A DNA stretch of 64,000 nt from CAYWWY01 sp964462525 (GTDB taxonomy: Bacteria; Thermotogota; Thermotogae; MWEM01), in assembly GCA_964462525.1 (NCBI GenBank), contig CAYWWY010000007.1, positions 37,137 through 101,136 on the forward strand. Direction: 5' to 3'. The translations under genes and the position numbers were made by a program. The notes under the pieces were generated by a model. The model searched no databases. It saw nothing but the letters and a program-made list of their open reading frames with translations, and was not told the DNA's origin. Positions 8,422-16,794 of the stretch are shown here, one piece after another. The first letter of the stretch is position 1, and each line of letters begins with the position of its first letter.

Positions 8422-8874
8422 TATGCAATCAAACCCACACCCCACACCAAACCCAGGATGTACACATTCGTTTCTCTTCACCGAAAAGCGGAGTTCCGAT
8501 ATGCAGTCATGCAACCGTTGCGGCGCACTAAGCCCGGCGAAAGAAAGGCACACGGATAACACCCGTGTATATCAGAAAACAGGCACTGGAATCCTTCCGG
8601 TCGATATAATCCGAGAAGAAAACGAGTATTTAATCCTAATGACGCAGAGAGAAGCCATTACCCGCACAGGAGCAATGGAAGTCTTCGTTACGATAGAAAG
8701 CAGGAAACCCGTTTTGGAGCGGATCTCAGGTATAGACACAATCGCTGTTTCTACGGAGCTTTGGTTTTCAAATCTCAGCATTAGTAGAAAACCCAGTGGT
8801 AATTTTAAAGTTGTCTGATGTCCTACAAACTGATAAGGTCCTTAATGGTCAGGATCCTTCCTCATCCTCCTAAA
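8422..8874. other. Stretch with no recognised gene
   Basis: A frame on the plus strand (8423-8818, or from ATG 8501 behind GCGGAG) stays open for 105-131 codons and carries a CNRCG motif, but its composition and poor ribosome site do not persuade me, and a minus-strand frame overlaps it. It could encode an unknown small protein or be a decayed gene. Confidence 0.25.
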
Positions 8875-9396
8875 TCATTTGGGCGGCAGAACCCCTTGCG
8901 TAATGGTAAAAAAAGAATCGGGATCATACCATTCCAAAAGATCCAGAGATTGCTGTTCTCCAACACCGCCGAGATAATTGTGGACCCGTTTCTCCAGATA
9001 GGGATGGGATCGGATCAGAAGGCCCGTGTTCATGTATTTGTCCTCCACGGCGAAAACAATGCTGCGGATGTTGGCCAACACAATCGTAGTGAGGCACATC
9101 AAACAAGGCTCGACGGTGGTATACATAATGCATGATCGGCCATGTTTCTTCAAGTACGGGGCGCTTTGAAAGATGGCCGTGTTTTCGGCATGCGCCACAT
9201 GGCTGTCCAAAGACAAAAACCGATTGGAGGATCGGATCACGACCGTTCCATGGTGGACAATAACTGCCCCGATTGGACGGTCTCCTCTTTTCCCCGCATC
9301 TTCCGCCTCTTCAAGTGCGATCTGCATAAACCTGATATGGTCGCTCTCATGAAACTGGGAAAGATCTTTGCCCGTGTGCGCTGATTTGGTTTCCAA
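8875..9396 (-). CDS. Nucleoside/cytidine-type zinc deaminase
   Basis: 173 residues of the cytidine deaminase-like fold. The zinc ligands and proton shuttle are visible as HAENTAI (H-A-E, about residue 75) and PCLMC (P-C-x-x-C, about 35 residues later), within the pattern of guanine, cytosine or tRNA-adenosine-type deaminases. The start is placed at TTG 9396 because GGAGAGAG lies four bases upstream; upstream in-frame codons have no ribosome site. It is divergent from a BMP-type nucleoside importer, consistent with salvage of imported nucleosides or bases, though the true substrate is not determined. Confidence 0.8.
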   Translation of the reverse strand: METKSAHTGKDLSQFHESDHIRFMQIALEEAEDAGKRGDRPIGAVIVHHGTVVIRSSNRFLSLDSHVAHAENTAIFQSAPYLKKHGRSCIMYTTVEPCLMCLTTIVLANIRSIVFAVEDKYMNTGLLIRSHPYLEKRVHNYLGGVGEQQSLDLLEWYDPDSFFTITQGVLPPK

Positions 9397-9484
9397 TTCT
9401 CTCTCTCCTCTCTCCGATCTAATTGGTTTTCCGATTTCCAGCCACCCCTTACGCTCCCAAAAAGATTGCAATAGTGTTCGGTCG

Positions 9485-9493
9485 ATTATAGCA
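9485..9493 (-). promoter_or_regulatory. Extended -10 promoter for the deaminase
   Basis: Minus-strand TGCTATAAT at 9493-9485, about 90 bases upstream of the TTG start at 9396. No good -35 hexamer is seen at 17 bases. Confidence 0.5.
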
Positions 9494-9556
9494 CACCAAT
9501 GGCCCCTTTTCCTGGTCGAACTCATCTTCGACGGTGTTTTTATGAAACGATGCTTG

Positions 9557-9565
9557 TGTTATAAT
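9557..9565 (+). promoter_or_regulatory. Extended -10 promoter of the BMP-type importer operon
   Basis: TGTTATAAT at 9557-9565 lies 63 bases upstream of the ATG at 9629, with only a T-rich -35 region. It is back to back with the deaminase promoter. Confidence 0.6.
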
Positions 9566-9628
9566 GTGACTGTAATTCTTCTCATCGAGTGCTCCTGTCG
9601 AAAACAAAAACAGAAAAGGGGTGTTGGT

Positions 9629-10699
9629 ATGAAGAGGGTCTTCGTGTCTATGTTTGTTGTCACAGTATTGATTGCCACCTTTTTGTTCTCCGCTCAGTTG
9701 AATGTTGGATTCATCTACATCGGACCTGCAGGGGATGCAGGGTGGACCTATGCGCATGATCTGGGAAGGCTTCATCTCGAAGGAGTCTTTGGAGATCAGA
9801 TTTCAACGACCTTTGTCGAAAGTGTGCCCGAAGGGATGGAAGCGATGATGACCATCGAGTCCCTTGCAAGAAGAGGATACGATATCATCTTTACTACAAG
9901 TTTTGGGTACATGGATCCAACTTTCTTAGCGGCAGAAAAATACCCTGATGTCTGGTTCCATCATTGTTCTGGGTATAAAAGCGCCGAGAATATGTCCACA
10001 TATTTTGGAAGGATGTACGAACCAAGGTTTCTGACGGGTCTTATCGCTGGCATGAAAACATCCTCAAACCGCATTGGATATGTAGCCGCCCATCCGATTC
10101 CGGAAGTGGTGCGGGGTATCAACGCCTTTGCCTTGGGCGTTCGGATGGTCAATCCTGACGCGCGTGTCCATGTCGTGTGGAGCAATACCTGGTACGATCC
10201 CGCCATGGAAAAGGAAGCTGCTTTGAGCTTGCTTGATCTCGGTTGTGATGTCATTGCCATGCATCAGGATTCTCCTGCGCCTCAACAAGCTGCTCAGGAA
10301 AGGGGAGCGTTCAGCATTGGATACAACAGCGATATGGTCGCTTTTGCTCCCAAGGCCTATTTGACAGCCCCCGTCTGGAACTGGGGTATATACTACGAGC
10401 GAGTGGTTCGCGAAACTATGGCTGGAACCTATCAAGCCGAAGAGTATTGGGGTGGTATGAACGACGGGATTATTGGGCTTGCTCCCATGACCGATTTGGT
10501 TCCCCAGAACGCTCAGGTTATGGTTGAAGTTTTCAAGGAAGCCATCAAAGCAGGCTCTTTCCATCCGTTCCAAGGACCTGTTTACAATCAGAGAAACGAG
10601 TTGGTTGTTCCGAAAGGTCAGATTCCATCAGATGGAGAACTGCTTTCCATGAGTTGGTTCGTGGACAACGTGGTCGGGATCATTCCAGGGTCCAACTAG
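9629..10699 (+). CDS. BMP/Med-family ABC importer substrate-binding protein
   Basis: 356 residues. An N-terminal signal peptide (MKRVFVSMFVVTVLIATFLFSA, residues 1-22) has no lipobox Cys, so the protein should be periplasmic or released rather than a lipoprotein. The mature part starts LNVGFIYIGPAGDAGWTYAHD, the classic BMP-family opening, with GYVAAHPIPEVVRGINAFALGVR further on. Members of this group bind purine nucleosides or related ligands. ATG 9629 is preceded by AAAGGGGTG. The downstream ATPase and two permeases complete the transporter; a terminator at 10711-10740 separates this gene from them, probably giving surplus binding protein. Confidence 0.92.
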   Translation: MKRVFVSMFVVTVLIATFLFSAQLNVGFIYIGPAGDAGWTYAHDLGRLHLEGVFGDQISTTFVESVPEGMEAMMTIESLARRGYDIIFTTSFGYMDPTFLAAEKYPDVWFHHCSGYKSAENMSTYFGRMYEPRFLTGLIAGMKTSSNRIGYVAAHPIPEVVRGINAFALGVRMVNPDARVHVVWSNTWYDPAMEKEAALSLLDLGCDVIAMHQDSPAPQQAAQERGAFSIGYNSDMVAFAPKAYLTAPVWNWGIYYERVVRETMAGTYQAEEYWGGMNDGIIGLAPMTDLVPQNAQVMVEVFKEAIKAGSFHPFQGPVYNQRNELVVPKGQIPSDGELLSMSWFVDNVVGIIPGSN

Positions 10700-10710
10700 G
10701 CAAGTTATCC

Positions 10711-10740
10711 AGCCGGGCGTCATGATGAGCCCGGCTTTTG
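10711..10740 (+). terminator. Intrinsic terminator inside the BMP importer operon
   Basis: AGCCGGGC pairs with GCCCGGCT across a ten-base loop and is followed by TTTTG. It lies 12 bases after the binding-protein stop and 20 bases before the ATPase gene, so partial read-through would lower expression of the ATPase and permeases. Confidence 0.8.
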
Positions 10741-10756
10741 TATGTAGGAGATGATC

Positions 10757-12271
10757 ATGCCTGAATCAGAAGCACCCGTATTGTGGATGAAGGGTATTGT
10801 CAAACGTTTCGGCAAAAAGGCTGCTAATGATCGCACGGATTTTGACCTTGCTGCCGGGGAAGTGCACGCTTTGTTGGGGGAAAACGGGGCGGGAAAGACG
10901 ACCCTGATGAACATTCTGTATGGTCTGTATCGGCCCGACGAAGGAGAGATTCAGATCGACGGGAACCCGGTCTCGATCCGTTCTCCCCACCATGCGATGA
11001 TCCATGGAATTGGAATGGTCCAACAGCACTTCACGCTGGTTCCATCTTTTAGTGTGGCTGAAAATGTGGTTTTGGGGATGAAAAATCAACCCTTTTGGAA
11101 TCAAACCAAGTCTTCTAGAACTCAGTTCGACCAACTTGCCAAAAAGTACGATCTTCCAGTTCCTTCGAGCGCAAAAGCGTGGCAGCTCTCGGTTGTCGAA
11201 AAGCAGCGTCTTGAAATCTTGAAGCTTCTTTTTCTATCTGCCCGTATTATCATTCTTGATGAACCCACGGCTGTGCTGACACCTCAGGAATCGGAAACAT
11301 TGTTCAAAGCGATTCGGAAGATGAAAAGCGAAGGAGCTTCCATTGTTTTTATCTCCCACAAGCTTAGAGAGGTGATGGAGATCGCCGATCGAATCACAGT
11401 CCTAAGACAGGGCAAAGTGGTCGGGACTACAAAAAAGGCAGCGACTCGTATCGAGCAACTTGCCCAGTGGATGGTAGGCAGAGAAGTGGTTCTGAAGGTA
11501 TCGGATCAAAGAGTTCCTCCCAAAGAAACCATCTTGCATGTTCAAGGATTAAAAGCCACGGACGACCGAGGTGGAAACGCCTTGAAAGGTATCTCATTTG
11601 ACTTGAAACAAGGAGAGATCCTGGGGATTGCAGGCGTAGGCGGCAACGGGCAAAAGGAGTTAGCCGAGTGTCTTTATGGCTTGAGAACACCTTCCGAAGG
11701 GAAAGTGCTGTTTAATGGGAAAGAGATTACGCGCTGCAGTGTGCGCAAGCGGATGCATATGGGGATCGCTTTTATTCCCGAAGACAGAAAAAGCACAGCT
11801 TCCTGTCCCAATCTCTCCGTTTCTGCCAATTTGATGATGAAGAGAATCAAGCATTATGGAATCTTTCCCAACCGGAAACGGATGCGTGAAAAAGCCAAAA
11901 TACTGGTCGAGCAGTACGGAATCTCTCTAACCAGTGTCAACCAACCCATTAAACTCCTTTCGGGGGGCAATATCCAAAAAACGATCCTAGCGAGAGAACT
12001 GTCTTCAAAACCAAGTATAGTCATTGCCGAGCATCCAACAAGAGGATTGGATGTGGGGGCGATGGAGTTTGTATACAATCAATTGATTCAAGCAAGAAAC
12101 GCAGGCACAGCGGTTCTGTTGTTGGCAGGGGATTTGGAGGAGATCTTCACTGTCTGTGACCGGGTAGCAGTCATCTATGAAGGGAAGATCGTGGGATATT
12201 CACACCCGGACCCCTCACGTATCGAGGAGATCGGGTTGATGATGGCAGGAGCGGGCCATGATTCACATTGA
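10757..12271 (+). CDS. BMP-type ABC importer ATPase with two nucleotide-binding domains
   Basis: 504 residues holding two fused ABC domains, as in RbsA/MglA and NupO-type proteins. The first (residues ~8-240) has Walker A GENGAGKTT, Walker B ILDEPTAVL and an SHK switch. Its signature (WQLSVVEKQRLEI) is shortened, as usual in this family. The second (~255-500) has the degenerate P-loop GVGGNGQKEL, signature LSGGNIQK and AEHPTRGLD. I start at ATG 10757 because GTAGGAG (10744-10750) directly abuts the in-frame ATG at 10751. It powers uptake with the two permeases that follow without gaps. Confidence 0.92.
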   Translation: MPESEAPVLWMKGIVKRFGKKAANDRTDFDLAAGEVHALLGENGAGKTTLMNILYGLYRPDEGEIQIDGNPVSIRSPHHAMIHGIGMVQQHFTLVPSFSVAENVVLGMKNQPFWNQTKSSRTQFDQLAKKYDLPVPSSAKAWQLSVVEKQRLEILKLLFLSARIIILDEPTAVLTPQESETLFKAIRKMKSEGASIVFISHKLREVMEIADRITVLRQGKVVGTTKKAATRIEQLAQWMVGREVVLKVSDQRVPPKETILHVQGLKATDDRGGNALKGISFDLKQGEILGIAGVGGNGQKELAECLYGLRTPSEGKVLFNGKEITRCSVRKRMHMGIAFIPEDRKSTASCPNLSVSANLMMKRIKHYGIFPNRKRMREKAKILVEQYGISLTSVNQPIKLLSGGNIQKTILARELSSKPSIVIAEHPTRGLDVGAMEFVYNQLIQARNAGTAVLLLAGDLEEIFTVCDRVAVIYEGKIVGYSHPDPSRIEEIGLMMAGAGHDSH

Positions 12272-13355
12272 AAAAAGGCAAATTCTCCCAAAAGGGTACT
12301 CGATTCTTGTGTCTGTACTCTCCATTGTTTTCGCTCTGTTGCTCATGGGACTGATCCTGCTGATCTTTGGGGCGGATCCCGCAAAAGCCTATCAGGAATT
12401 GTTCACATGGCCCTTTTTTCCGTCAATGGGGTTGCAAGATACGGTCGTCAAGATGATCCCGTTGCTGATTATCTCTCTTGGCCTAGCAATCACCTTCAAG
12501 ATGAAGATCTGGAATATCGGAGGGGAAGGCCAGTTCTTCATGGGTGGTATGTTTACGACTTTTGGTGCTCTGTACGTATTCGGAGCCGATCAGTCTCCAT
12601 GGGTGGTCATACCTCTCCTTTTGGTCTTCGGTTTTTTGGGTGGGGCATTCTGGGCCTCAATCGTCGCATTTCTGAAGACCTTTCTGAAGATCGACGAAAT
12701 TCTTGTCACATTGATGCTGAACTACGTGGCTATGTATTGGGTCGATCACTTGATATACGGGCCCTGGAAGGATCCTCGTGGATTTAACTTTCCGCTCACA
12801 GCGGTATTTGCCCAAAACACACGGCTTCCTCGTATCGGCTCAACTACCATACACGGTGGATTGTTCCTGGCCCTGGCTTTGGTAATTGTGGTATATCTGC
12901 TCATGAAGAGAAGCCGTTGGGGACACGAGCTAGAGATCATCGGCGACAACCCTGTTGCGGGACGGTATGCGGGGTTTTCCGTTCGCAAGAACATTTTTCT
13001 GACCCTCATGATCAGTGGGGGACTTGCTGGATTGTCTGGATCGGTGCAGCTTCTTGGAGTTCAACATCGCCTTCAGAGAGGGTTTTCAATGGGGTACGGA
13101 TTCACTGCGATTATTGTTGCATGGCTTTCGAAACTGAATCCTTGGGCAATGGCTTTGACCTCTTTCCTTTTCGCCGGTTTGATCATCGGGAGTGAGCAAT
13201 TGCAAATCGTTATGCGTCTCCCAGTGGCTATGGTGAATGTCTTACAGGGATTGGTTCTTTTGTGCTTGCTTATCACAGAGACGCTCTTCCGCTACCGGAT
13301 TCGATGGGTATCGAAGAAAACCCATTTCGATACTTTGGATAAGGAGGCAGATTGA
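12258..13355 (+). CDS. BMP-type ABC importer permease 1
   Basis: 365 residues, multi-pass membrane protein of the BPD_transp_2 family (RbsC/NupP-like). Visible family features are the hydrophobic N-terminal span, AITFKMKIWNIGGEGQFFMGG (IWNIGAEGQ motif, the ATPase-coupling part) and DNPVAGRYAGFSVRKN. It overlaps the ATPase gene by 14 bases, and the ribosome site (GGAG) lies inside that gene. It forms the channel with permease 2. Confidence 0.92.
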   Translation: MIHIEKRQILPKGYSILVSVLSIVFALLLMGLILLIFGADPAKAYQELFTWPFFPSMGLQDTVVKMIPLLIISLGLAITFKMKIWNIGGEGQFFMGGMFTTFGALYVFGADQSPWVVIPLLLVFGFLGGAFWASIVAFLKTFLKIDEILVTLMLNYVAMYWVDHLIYGPWKDPRGFNFPLTAVFAQNTRLPRIGSTTIHGGLFLALALVIVVYLLMKRSRWGHELEIIGDNPVAGRYAGFSVRKNIFLTLMISGGLAGLSGSVQLLGVQHRLQRGFSMGYGFTAIIVAWLSKLNPWAMALTSFLFAGLIIGSEQLQIVMRLPVAMVNVLQGLVLLCLLITETLFRYRIRWVSKKTHFDTLDKEAD

Positions 13356-14284
13356 TGGACTTCCTTGTTGGTGTTTTGCAGGCTACTATCCGGGCAGGCA
13401 CGCCCATTCTGCTAGCTGCTACCGGCTCAATCCTTGTGGAAAGAAGCGGAGTAATGAATCTCGGTATCGAAGGAATCATGCTCATGGGCGCAATCGGTGG
13501 CTTTGCGACTGCGATCACAACATCCAACCTTTTCCTGGCGCTGCTTGTGGCAGCTTTGATGGGAGCCATGCTTGGATTGATTCACGCGTGGGTGTCGATA
13601 AGTCTCAGAGTCAATCAAGTCGTCAGCGGATTGGCGATCGCGATGCTGGGAGGGGGTATTTCAGGCATTTGGGGTCGAGGCTTCATTGGAAGAACAGCGG
13701 CGCGATTCGAACCCATACCGGTCCCTTTGTTATCGGAGATTCCACTACTCGGACCTACCCTCTTTCGACAAGATCTTCTGGTATATGCATCATTGCTTTT
13801 GGTAATTGCTTTGTGGGTCTTCCTTTTCCGGACAAGGGGAGGGATGGTTCTCCGATCTGTGGGAGAAGCCCCTGACGCGGCCGATGCGAGAGGAATCTCT
13901 GTGTACGGGGTGAGATACCTTGCAACAGTGTGCGGTTGCGCCATTGTCGCTATAGGTGGAGCCTATCTCTCATTGGCCTATACTTCGATGTGGATCGAGA
14001 ATATGACTGCTGGTCGAGGATGGATCACTGTGGCCTTGGTGATCTTTTCAACATGGGATCCACTGAAGGCATTGCTCGGGGCGTACATCTTCGGCGGAGT
14101 AACTGCTATCCAACTCCGACTCCAAACGATCGGAGTCAACATCTCATCTCACATCCTCATGATGTTTCCCTATCTCGCCACATTGATCGTAATCGTACTG
14201 TTCAATTCCAGCGAGAGGATCCGTAGAAGAATGGGAGTTCCCAGCCAGCTGGGCATTCCTTATTCTCGGGAAGACAAGAGCTAA
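13355..14284 (+). CDS. BMP-type ABC importer permease 2
   Basis: 309 residues, second BPD_transp_2 permease (NupQ-like). Typical motifs: AATGSILVERSGVMNLGIEGIMLMGA (MNLGxEGxM) and SVGEAPDAADARGISVYGVRY. The stop of permease 1 and this start overlap as TGATG, with AAGGAGG at 13341-13347. A TTG at 13352 would also fit the frame but is closer to the ribosome site. The two permeases form a heterodimeric channel for the BMP-type binding protein, most likely for nucleosides. Confidence 0.92.
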   Translation: MDFLVGVLQATIRAGTPILLAATGSILVERSGVMNLGIEGIMLMGAIGGFATAITTSNLFLALLVAALMGAMLGLIHAWVSISLRVNQVVSGLAIAMLGGGISGIWGRGFIGRTAARFEPIPVPLLSEIPLLGPTLFRQDLLVYASLLLVIALWVFLFRTRGGMVLRSVGEAPDAADARGISVYGVRYLATVCGCAIVAIGGAYLSLAYTSMWIENMTAGRGWITVALVIFSTWDPLKALLGAYIFGGVTAIQLRLQTIGVNISSHILMMFPYLATLIVIVLFNSSERIRRRMGVPSQLGIPYSREDKS

Positions 14285-14290
14285 GAACCC

Positions 14291-14320
14291 CCCTGTTCAA
14301 CGAAACCGGCAGGGCGCTTT
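14291..14320 (+). terminator. Weak terminator-like hairpin after the BMP importer operon
   Basis: CCCTG pairs with CAGGG across a 14-base loop, followed by CGCTTTTC. The short stem makes this a tentative call. Confidence 0.35.
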
Positions 14321-14326
14321 TCATGA

Positions 14327-14500
14327 ATGAACCCCCACCTGTACTTAATAGGGTTGAAGGCCCCCAACAAATTCGGATTTTACGATATGAGCGGCATTGT
14401 TTTCGGGTGGTGCAACGATTTGTATCATGAGGATTATTATATCGAAGGAGAAAAGATCAATCCTGTTGAATTCAGAATCACCGGAACACTCACTCAATAA
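14327..14500 (+). pseudogene. Relic of a formylglycine-generating-enzyme-like (SUMF1 domain) gene
   Basis: A 57-codon open stretch from ATG 14327 contains PNKFGFYDMSGIVFGWCNDL followed by a run of acidic and Tyr residues, a clear match to the FGE/SUMF1 signature (PN.FGLYDMSGNVWEWC.D.Y). The N-terminal three quarters of such a domain and the RGGSW end that normally follows are missing, and two near-invariant residues are changed (NVWEW to IVFGW). There is no ribosome site. I read it as a fragment left by deletion. Confidence 0.65.
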
Positions 14501-14576
14501 GTGTCGCTTGATATGCGACCCTCGCTCCATTGATCCGTGCTATCATTCCTCCTGTAAAAAAACGGAGGTGAGGCCG

Positions 14577-15224
14577 ATGGACAATCGGGCGACTGATTTG
14601 GTTTTCATTCTGGATCGAAGTGGGTCGATGAGCGGGTTGGAAAGCGACACGATTGGCGGTTTTAACGCGTTTTTAAAGAAACAACAGGCTGAGCCTGGTG
14701 CAGCCTTTGTGACAACGGTCTTGTTCAACGATGAGTACGAATTGCTGCACCATCGGGTCATGATTCAAGACATCCCGCCTATCACCGAAAAAGTGTACTT
14801 TGTCGGAGGGACCACGGCATTGTTTGACGCGATCGGGAAAACCATACACATGATGGATCGATGGGGAACTCCGAATGAAGATCAGAACCATTGCGACCAA
14901 CTCTTATTTGTGATTACCACAGATGGGCTCGAAAACGCAAGCCGAGAATACTCCTTTGAAATGATCCGACAGATGATCGGGCAGAAAAAGGGAGTTGGGT
15001 GGGAGTTTGTTTTTTTGGGAGCAAACATCGATGCAATTGCGGTGGCTCGTACGATAGGTATCCATGAAAGCAGATCCGCCACGTACCACGCTGATGAAAA
15101 AGGAATCTGCGCCAACTATGAAGCAATCCATTCTCTCGCTATGGGGTACAGAAGGATTGGAACGGTTCAAGAAGATTGGAAGCTGAGAATCGAAGATGAC
15201 TTTCATAGAAGAAAGCATGGTTGA
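14577..15224 (+). CDS. von Willebrand factor A domain protein
   Basis: 215 residues. The metal-binding MIDAS motif is DRSGSMSG at residues 13-20 (DxSxS), with the second and third MIDAS positions plausibly GGTTALFDAI and TTDGLENAS. There is no signal peptide or membrane span, so it acts in the cytoplasm, as in TerY-like and other VWA proteins that scaffold complexes. It starts behind a strong GGAGGTGAGG (14564-14573). The next gene, an HTH-like protein with its own promoter, is a probable functional partner, since VWA and such helical proteins often sit together. Confidence 0.85.
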   Translation: MDNRATDLVFILDRSGSMSGLESDTIGGFNAFLKKQQAEPGAAFVTTVLFNDEYELLHHRVMIQDIPPITEKVYFVGGTTALFDAIGKTIHMMDRWGTPNEDQNHCDQLLFVITTDGLENASREYSFEMIRQMIGQKKGVGWEFVFLGANIDAIAVARTIGIHESRSATYHADEKGICANYEAIHSLAMGYRRIGTVQEDWKLRIEDDFHRRKHG

Positions 15225-15267
15225 ATCCGTCCCATCACTCTCTTAGCCCGGATTGGCATAACAAGGC

Positions 15268-15296
15268 TTGCATCTTTTTCTGTTTTGTGCTAAGAT
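15268..15296 (+). promoter_or_regulatory. Promoter for the leader ORF and HTH-like gene
   Basis: TTGCAT (15268-15273) and TAAGAT (15291-15296) are 17 bases apart, with TGC before the -10. Transcription would start near 15303, which rules out earlier in-frame starts for the gene at 15382. Confidence 0.6.
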
Positions 15297-15340
15297 CGAT
15301 TCGCGAAAAACCCTTCTTATTTGGGCAGAGAGGGAGGTAC

Positions 15341-15388
15341 ATGATGTCCATGATCATTGTCTTGTTGGTGGCATCATCCATATGCTAA
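15341..15388 (+). CDS. Leader ORF of 15 residues overlapping the next start
   Basis: An excellent ribosome site (GAGGGAGGT, 15330-15338) serves ATG 15341 and not the gene downstream. This frame encodes a short hydrophobic peptide, MMSMIIVLLVASSIC, and stops at 15386-15388, overlapping the ATG (15382) of the HTH-like gene by a few bases in another frame. The layout suggests translational coupling: ribosomes ending the leader re-initiate on the main gene. A lost base joining the two frames is an alternative, but the main gene's natural-looking start at 15382 argues against it. Confidence 0.5.
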   Translation: MMSMIIVLLVASSIC

Positions 15389-15888
15389 ACGAAAAGGTGT
15401 TTCACCAGATCCAATCGTACATCAAAAAGTATTATCAGGAAGCAAAAACACCAGTTGAAGTCCGAGAATCAGCGTGTTATCAGGAAATGTTCAGCCCCAC
15501 CGAGCTTACGGTCAGGAAGCCTGAACTTGAGGAAAAGCTGAGCCATCCTGAGGAGACATTCTCCCAAGCGTTGTTTCATTGGATTCAAAAAAAAGAACTC
15601 TCTGAAGTGGAAACCTATAAAAAGGCGAATATCGATCGAAAGCTGTTTTCCAAAATCCGCACCGACAAAGACTACCGCCCCTCCAAATCAACTGCGGTCG
15701 CGCTGGCAATCGCTTTAGAACTAAACCTGGATCAAGCAAAGCAACTGCTTCACAAAGCAGGATATGCCCTGTCGCGTTGCAGCAAATTTGATATCATTAT
15801 CACATACTTTTTCGAAGAGGAAAATTACGATATCTTTGAGATCAATGAAGCCTTATTCGCTTTCGATCAGGTTCTTCTTGGGGCTTGA
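15382..15888 (+). CDS. HTH-like (XRE-type) regulatory protein
   Basis: 168 residues, cytoplasmic. Residues ~90-140 (FSKIRTDKDYRPSKSTAVALAIALELNLDQAKQLLHKAGYAL) have the spacing of an XRE/Cro helix-turn-helix, including the terminal LLxxAGYxL seen in many XRE proteins. The N-terminal 80 residues are helical and unassigned; the C-terminal part (DIIITYFFEEENYDIFEINEALF) is also conserved-looking. It lacks a strong ribosome site of its own and overlaps a leader ORF. It follows a VWA-domain gene, and the two are likely to work together. Its target is unknown. Confidence 0.65.
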   Translation: MLNEKVFHQIQSYIKKYYQEAKTPVEVRESACYQEMFSPTELTVRKPELEEKLSHPEETFSQALFHWIQKKELSEVETYKKANIDRKLFSKIRTDKDYRPSKSTAVALAIALELNLDQAKQLLHKAGYALSRCSKFDIIITYFFEEENYDIFEINEALFAFDQVLLGA

Positions 15889-15941
15889 ATTGATGTGGAA
15901 CTTAGATTCATCTAGAAAAAAACGAAACGAGGAGGATGCCC

Positions 15942-16724
15942 ATGGATTTTGTGGAGCACAATCGGGAAGCATGGAAGCGCGAGGTTGAAAAGGAAAACCC
16001 TTGGACCCGACCCGTAGATCGAGATGTTATACAGAAGGCTCGGCAAGGAGATTGGAGTGTTTTACTCACTCCAACGAAACCGGTGCCAAAACCATGGTTT
16101 CCCGAACTGGAAAAGATCCAGCTCTTATGCCTTGCTTGTGGTGGGGGACAGCAAGCACCTGTGTTTGCGACCCTCGGAGCCGATGTTACCGTTTTTGACA
16201 ACTGCCCGGCTCAATTGGAAAAAGATCGAGAGGTAGCTGAAAGAGAGGGATTAACTCTCGCATTGGAGCAGGGAGATATGCGCGATCTATCTCGGTTTCC
16301 GGATGAATGGTTTTCGTTAATCTTCCATCCTACATCGAATTGTTTTGTTGACGACATACTTGCAGTTTGGAGAGAATCCTATCGCGTTTTGAAACAAGGA
16401 GGTATACTGCTTTCCGGGTTCTGCAATCCCGTTACCTTTATTTTTGATTTGAAGGAATGGGACGATCACAAAAATCTTGTGGTTCGGTACAAAATCCCTT
16501 ATTCCGATTTACAACAGCTCCCCAAAGAAGAACTGGATGCTCGGATCAACGCCAAAGAGACTTTGGAGTTTGGGCATTCCTTGGAAGATCAGATTGGTGG
16601 GCAAATAGCGGCTGGTTTTTCCATTCAGGGTTTCTACGAGGACTCCTCTGGTGGAGACCTCCTGGACTCGTATCTGAATACATTCATTGCAACCAAAGCG
16701 ATAAAAGGATCACCAACGAGCTAA
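15942..16724 (+). CDS. Class I SAM-dependent methyltransferase
   Basis: 260 residues with a Rossmann-type methyltransferase domain. The SAM-binding loop reads LLCLACGGGQQAPVFATLGADVTVFDNCPAQLE (motif I as C-G-G-G-Q, then the acidic residue VFD after strand 2), with QGDMRDLSRFPDEWFSLIFHPTSNCFV as motif II/III, about residues 65-140. This type, with ExxxWxR at the start and the HPxSNxF motif, is common in anaerobes as an uncharacterised methyltransferase. ATG 15942 is chosen because GGAGG sits directly before the other in-frame ATG at 15936. The acceptor is unknown. Confidence 0.85.
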   Translation: MDFVEHNREAWKREVEKENPWTRPVDRDVIQKARQGDWSVLLTPTKPVPKPWFPELEKIQLLCLACGGGQQAPVFATLGADVTVFDNCPAQLEKDREVAEREGLTLALEQGDMRDLSRFPDEWFSLIFHPTSNCFVDDILAVWRESYRVLKQGGILLSGFCNPVTFIFDLKEWDDHKNLVVRYKIPYSDLQQLPKEELDARINAKETLEFGHSLEDQIGGQIAAGFSIQGFYEDSSGGDLLDSYLNTFIATKAIKGSPTS

Positions 16725-16794
16725 ATAGCCTCTCGCTGAAATGGGAATGCGGCTCGATGATCCCTCAGTGAAGAAAAGAATCGGAGGTCATGCA

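Noticed and set aside
8423..8818. Open frame of 131 codons with a CNRCG motif
   Set aside because: No convincing ribosome site, poor composition and an overlapping frame on the other strand; recorded only as an uncertain stretch.
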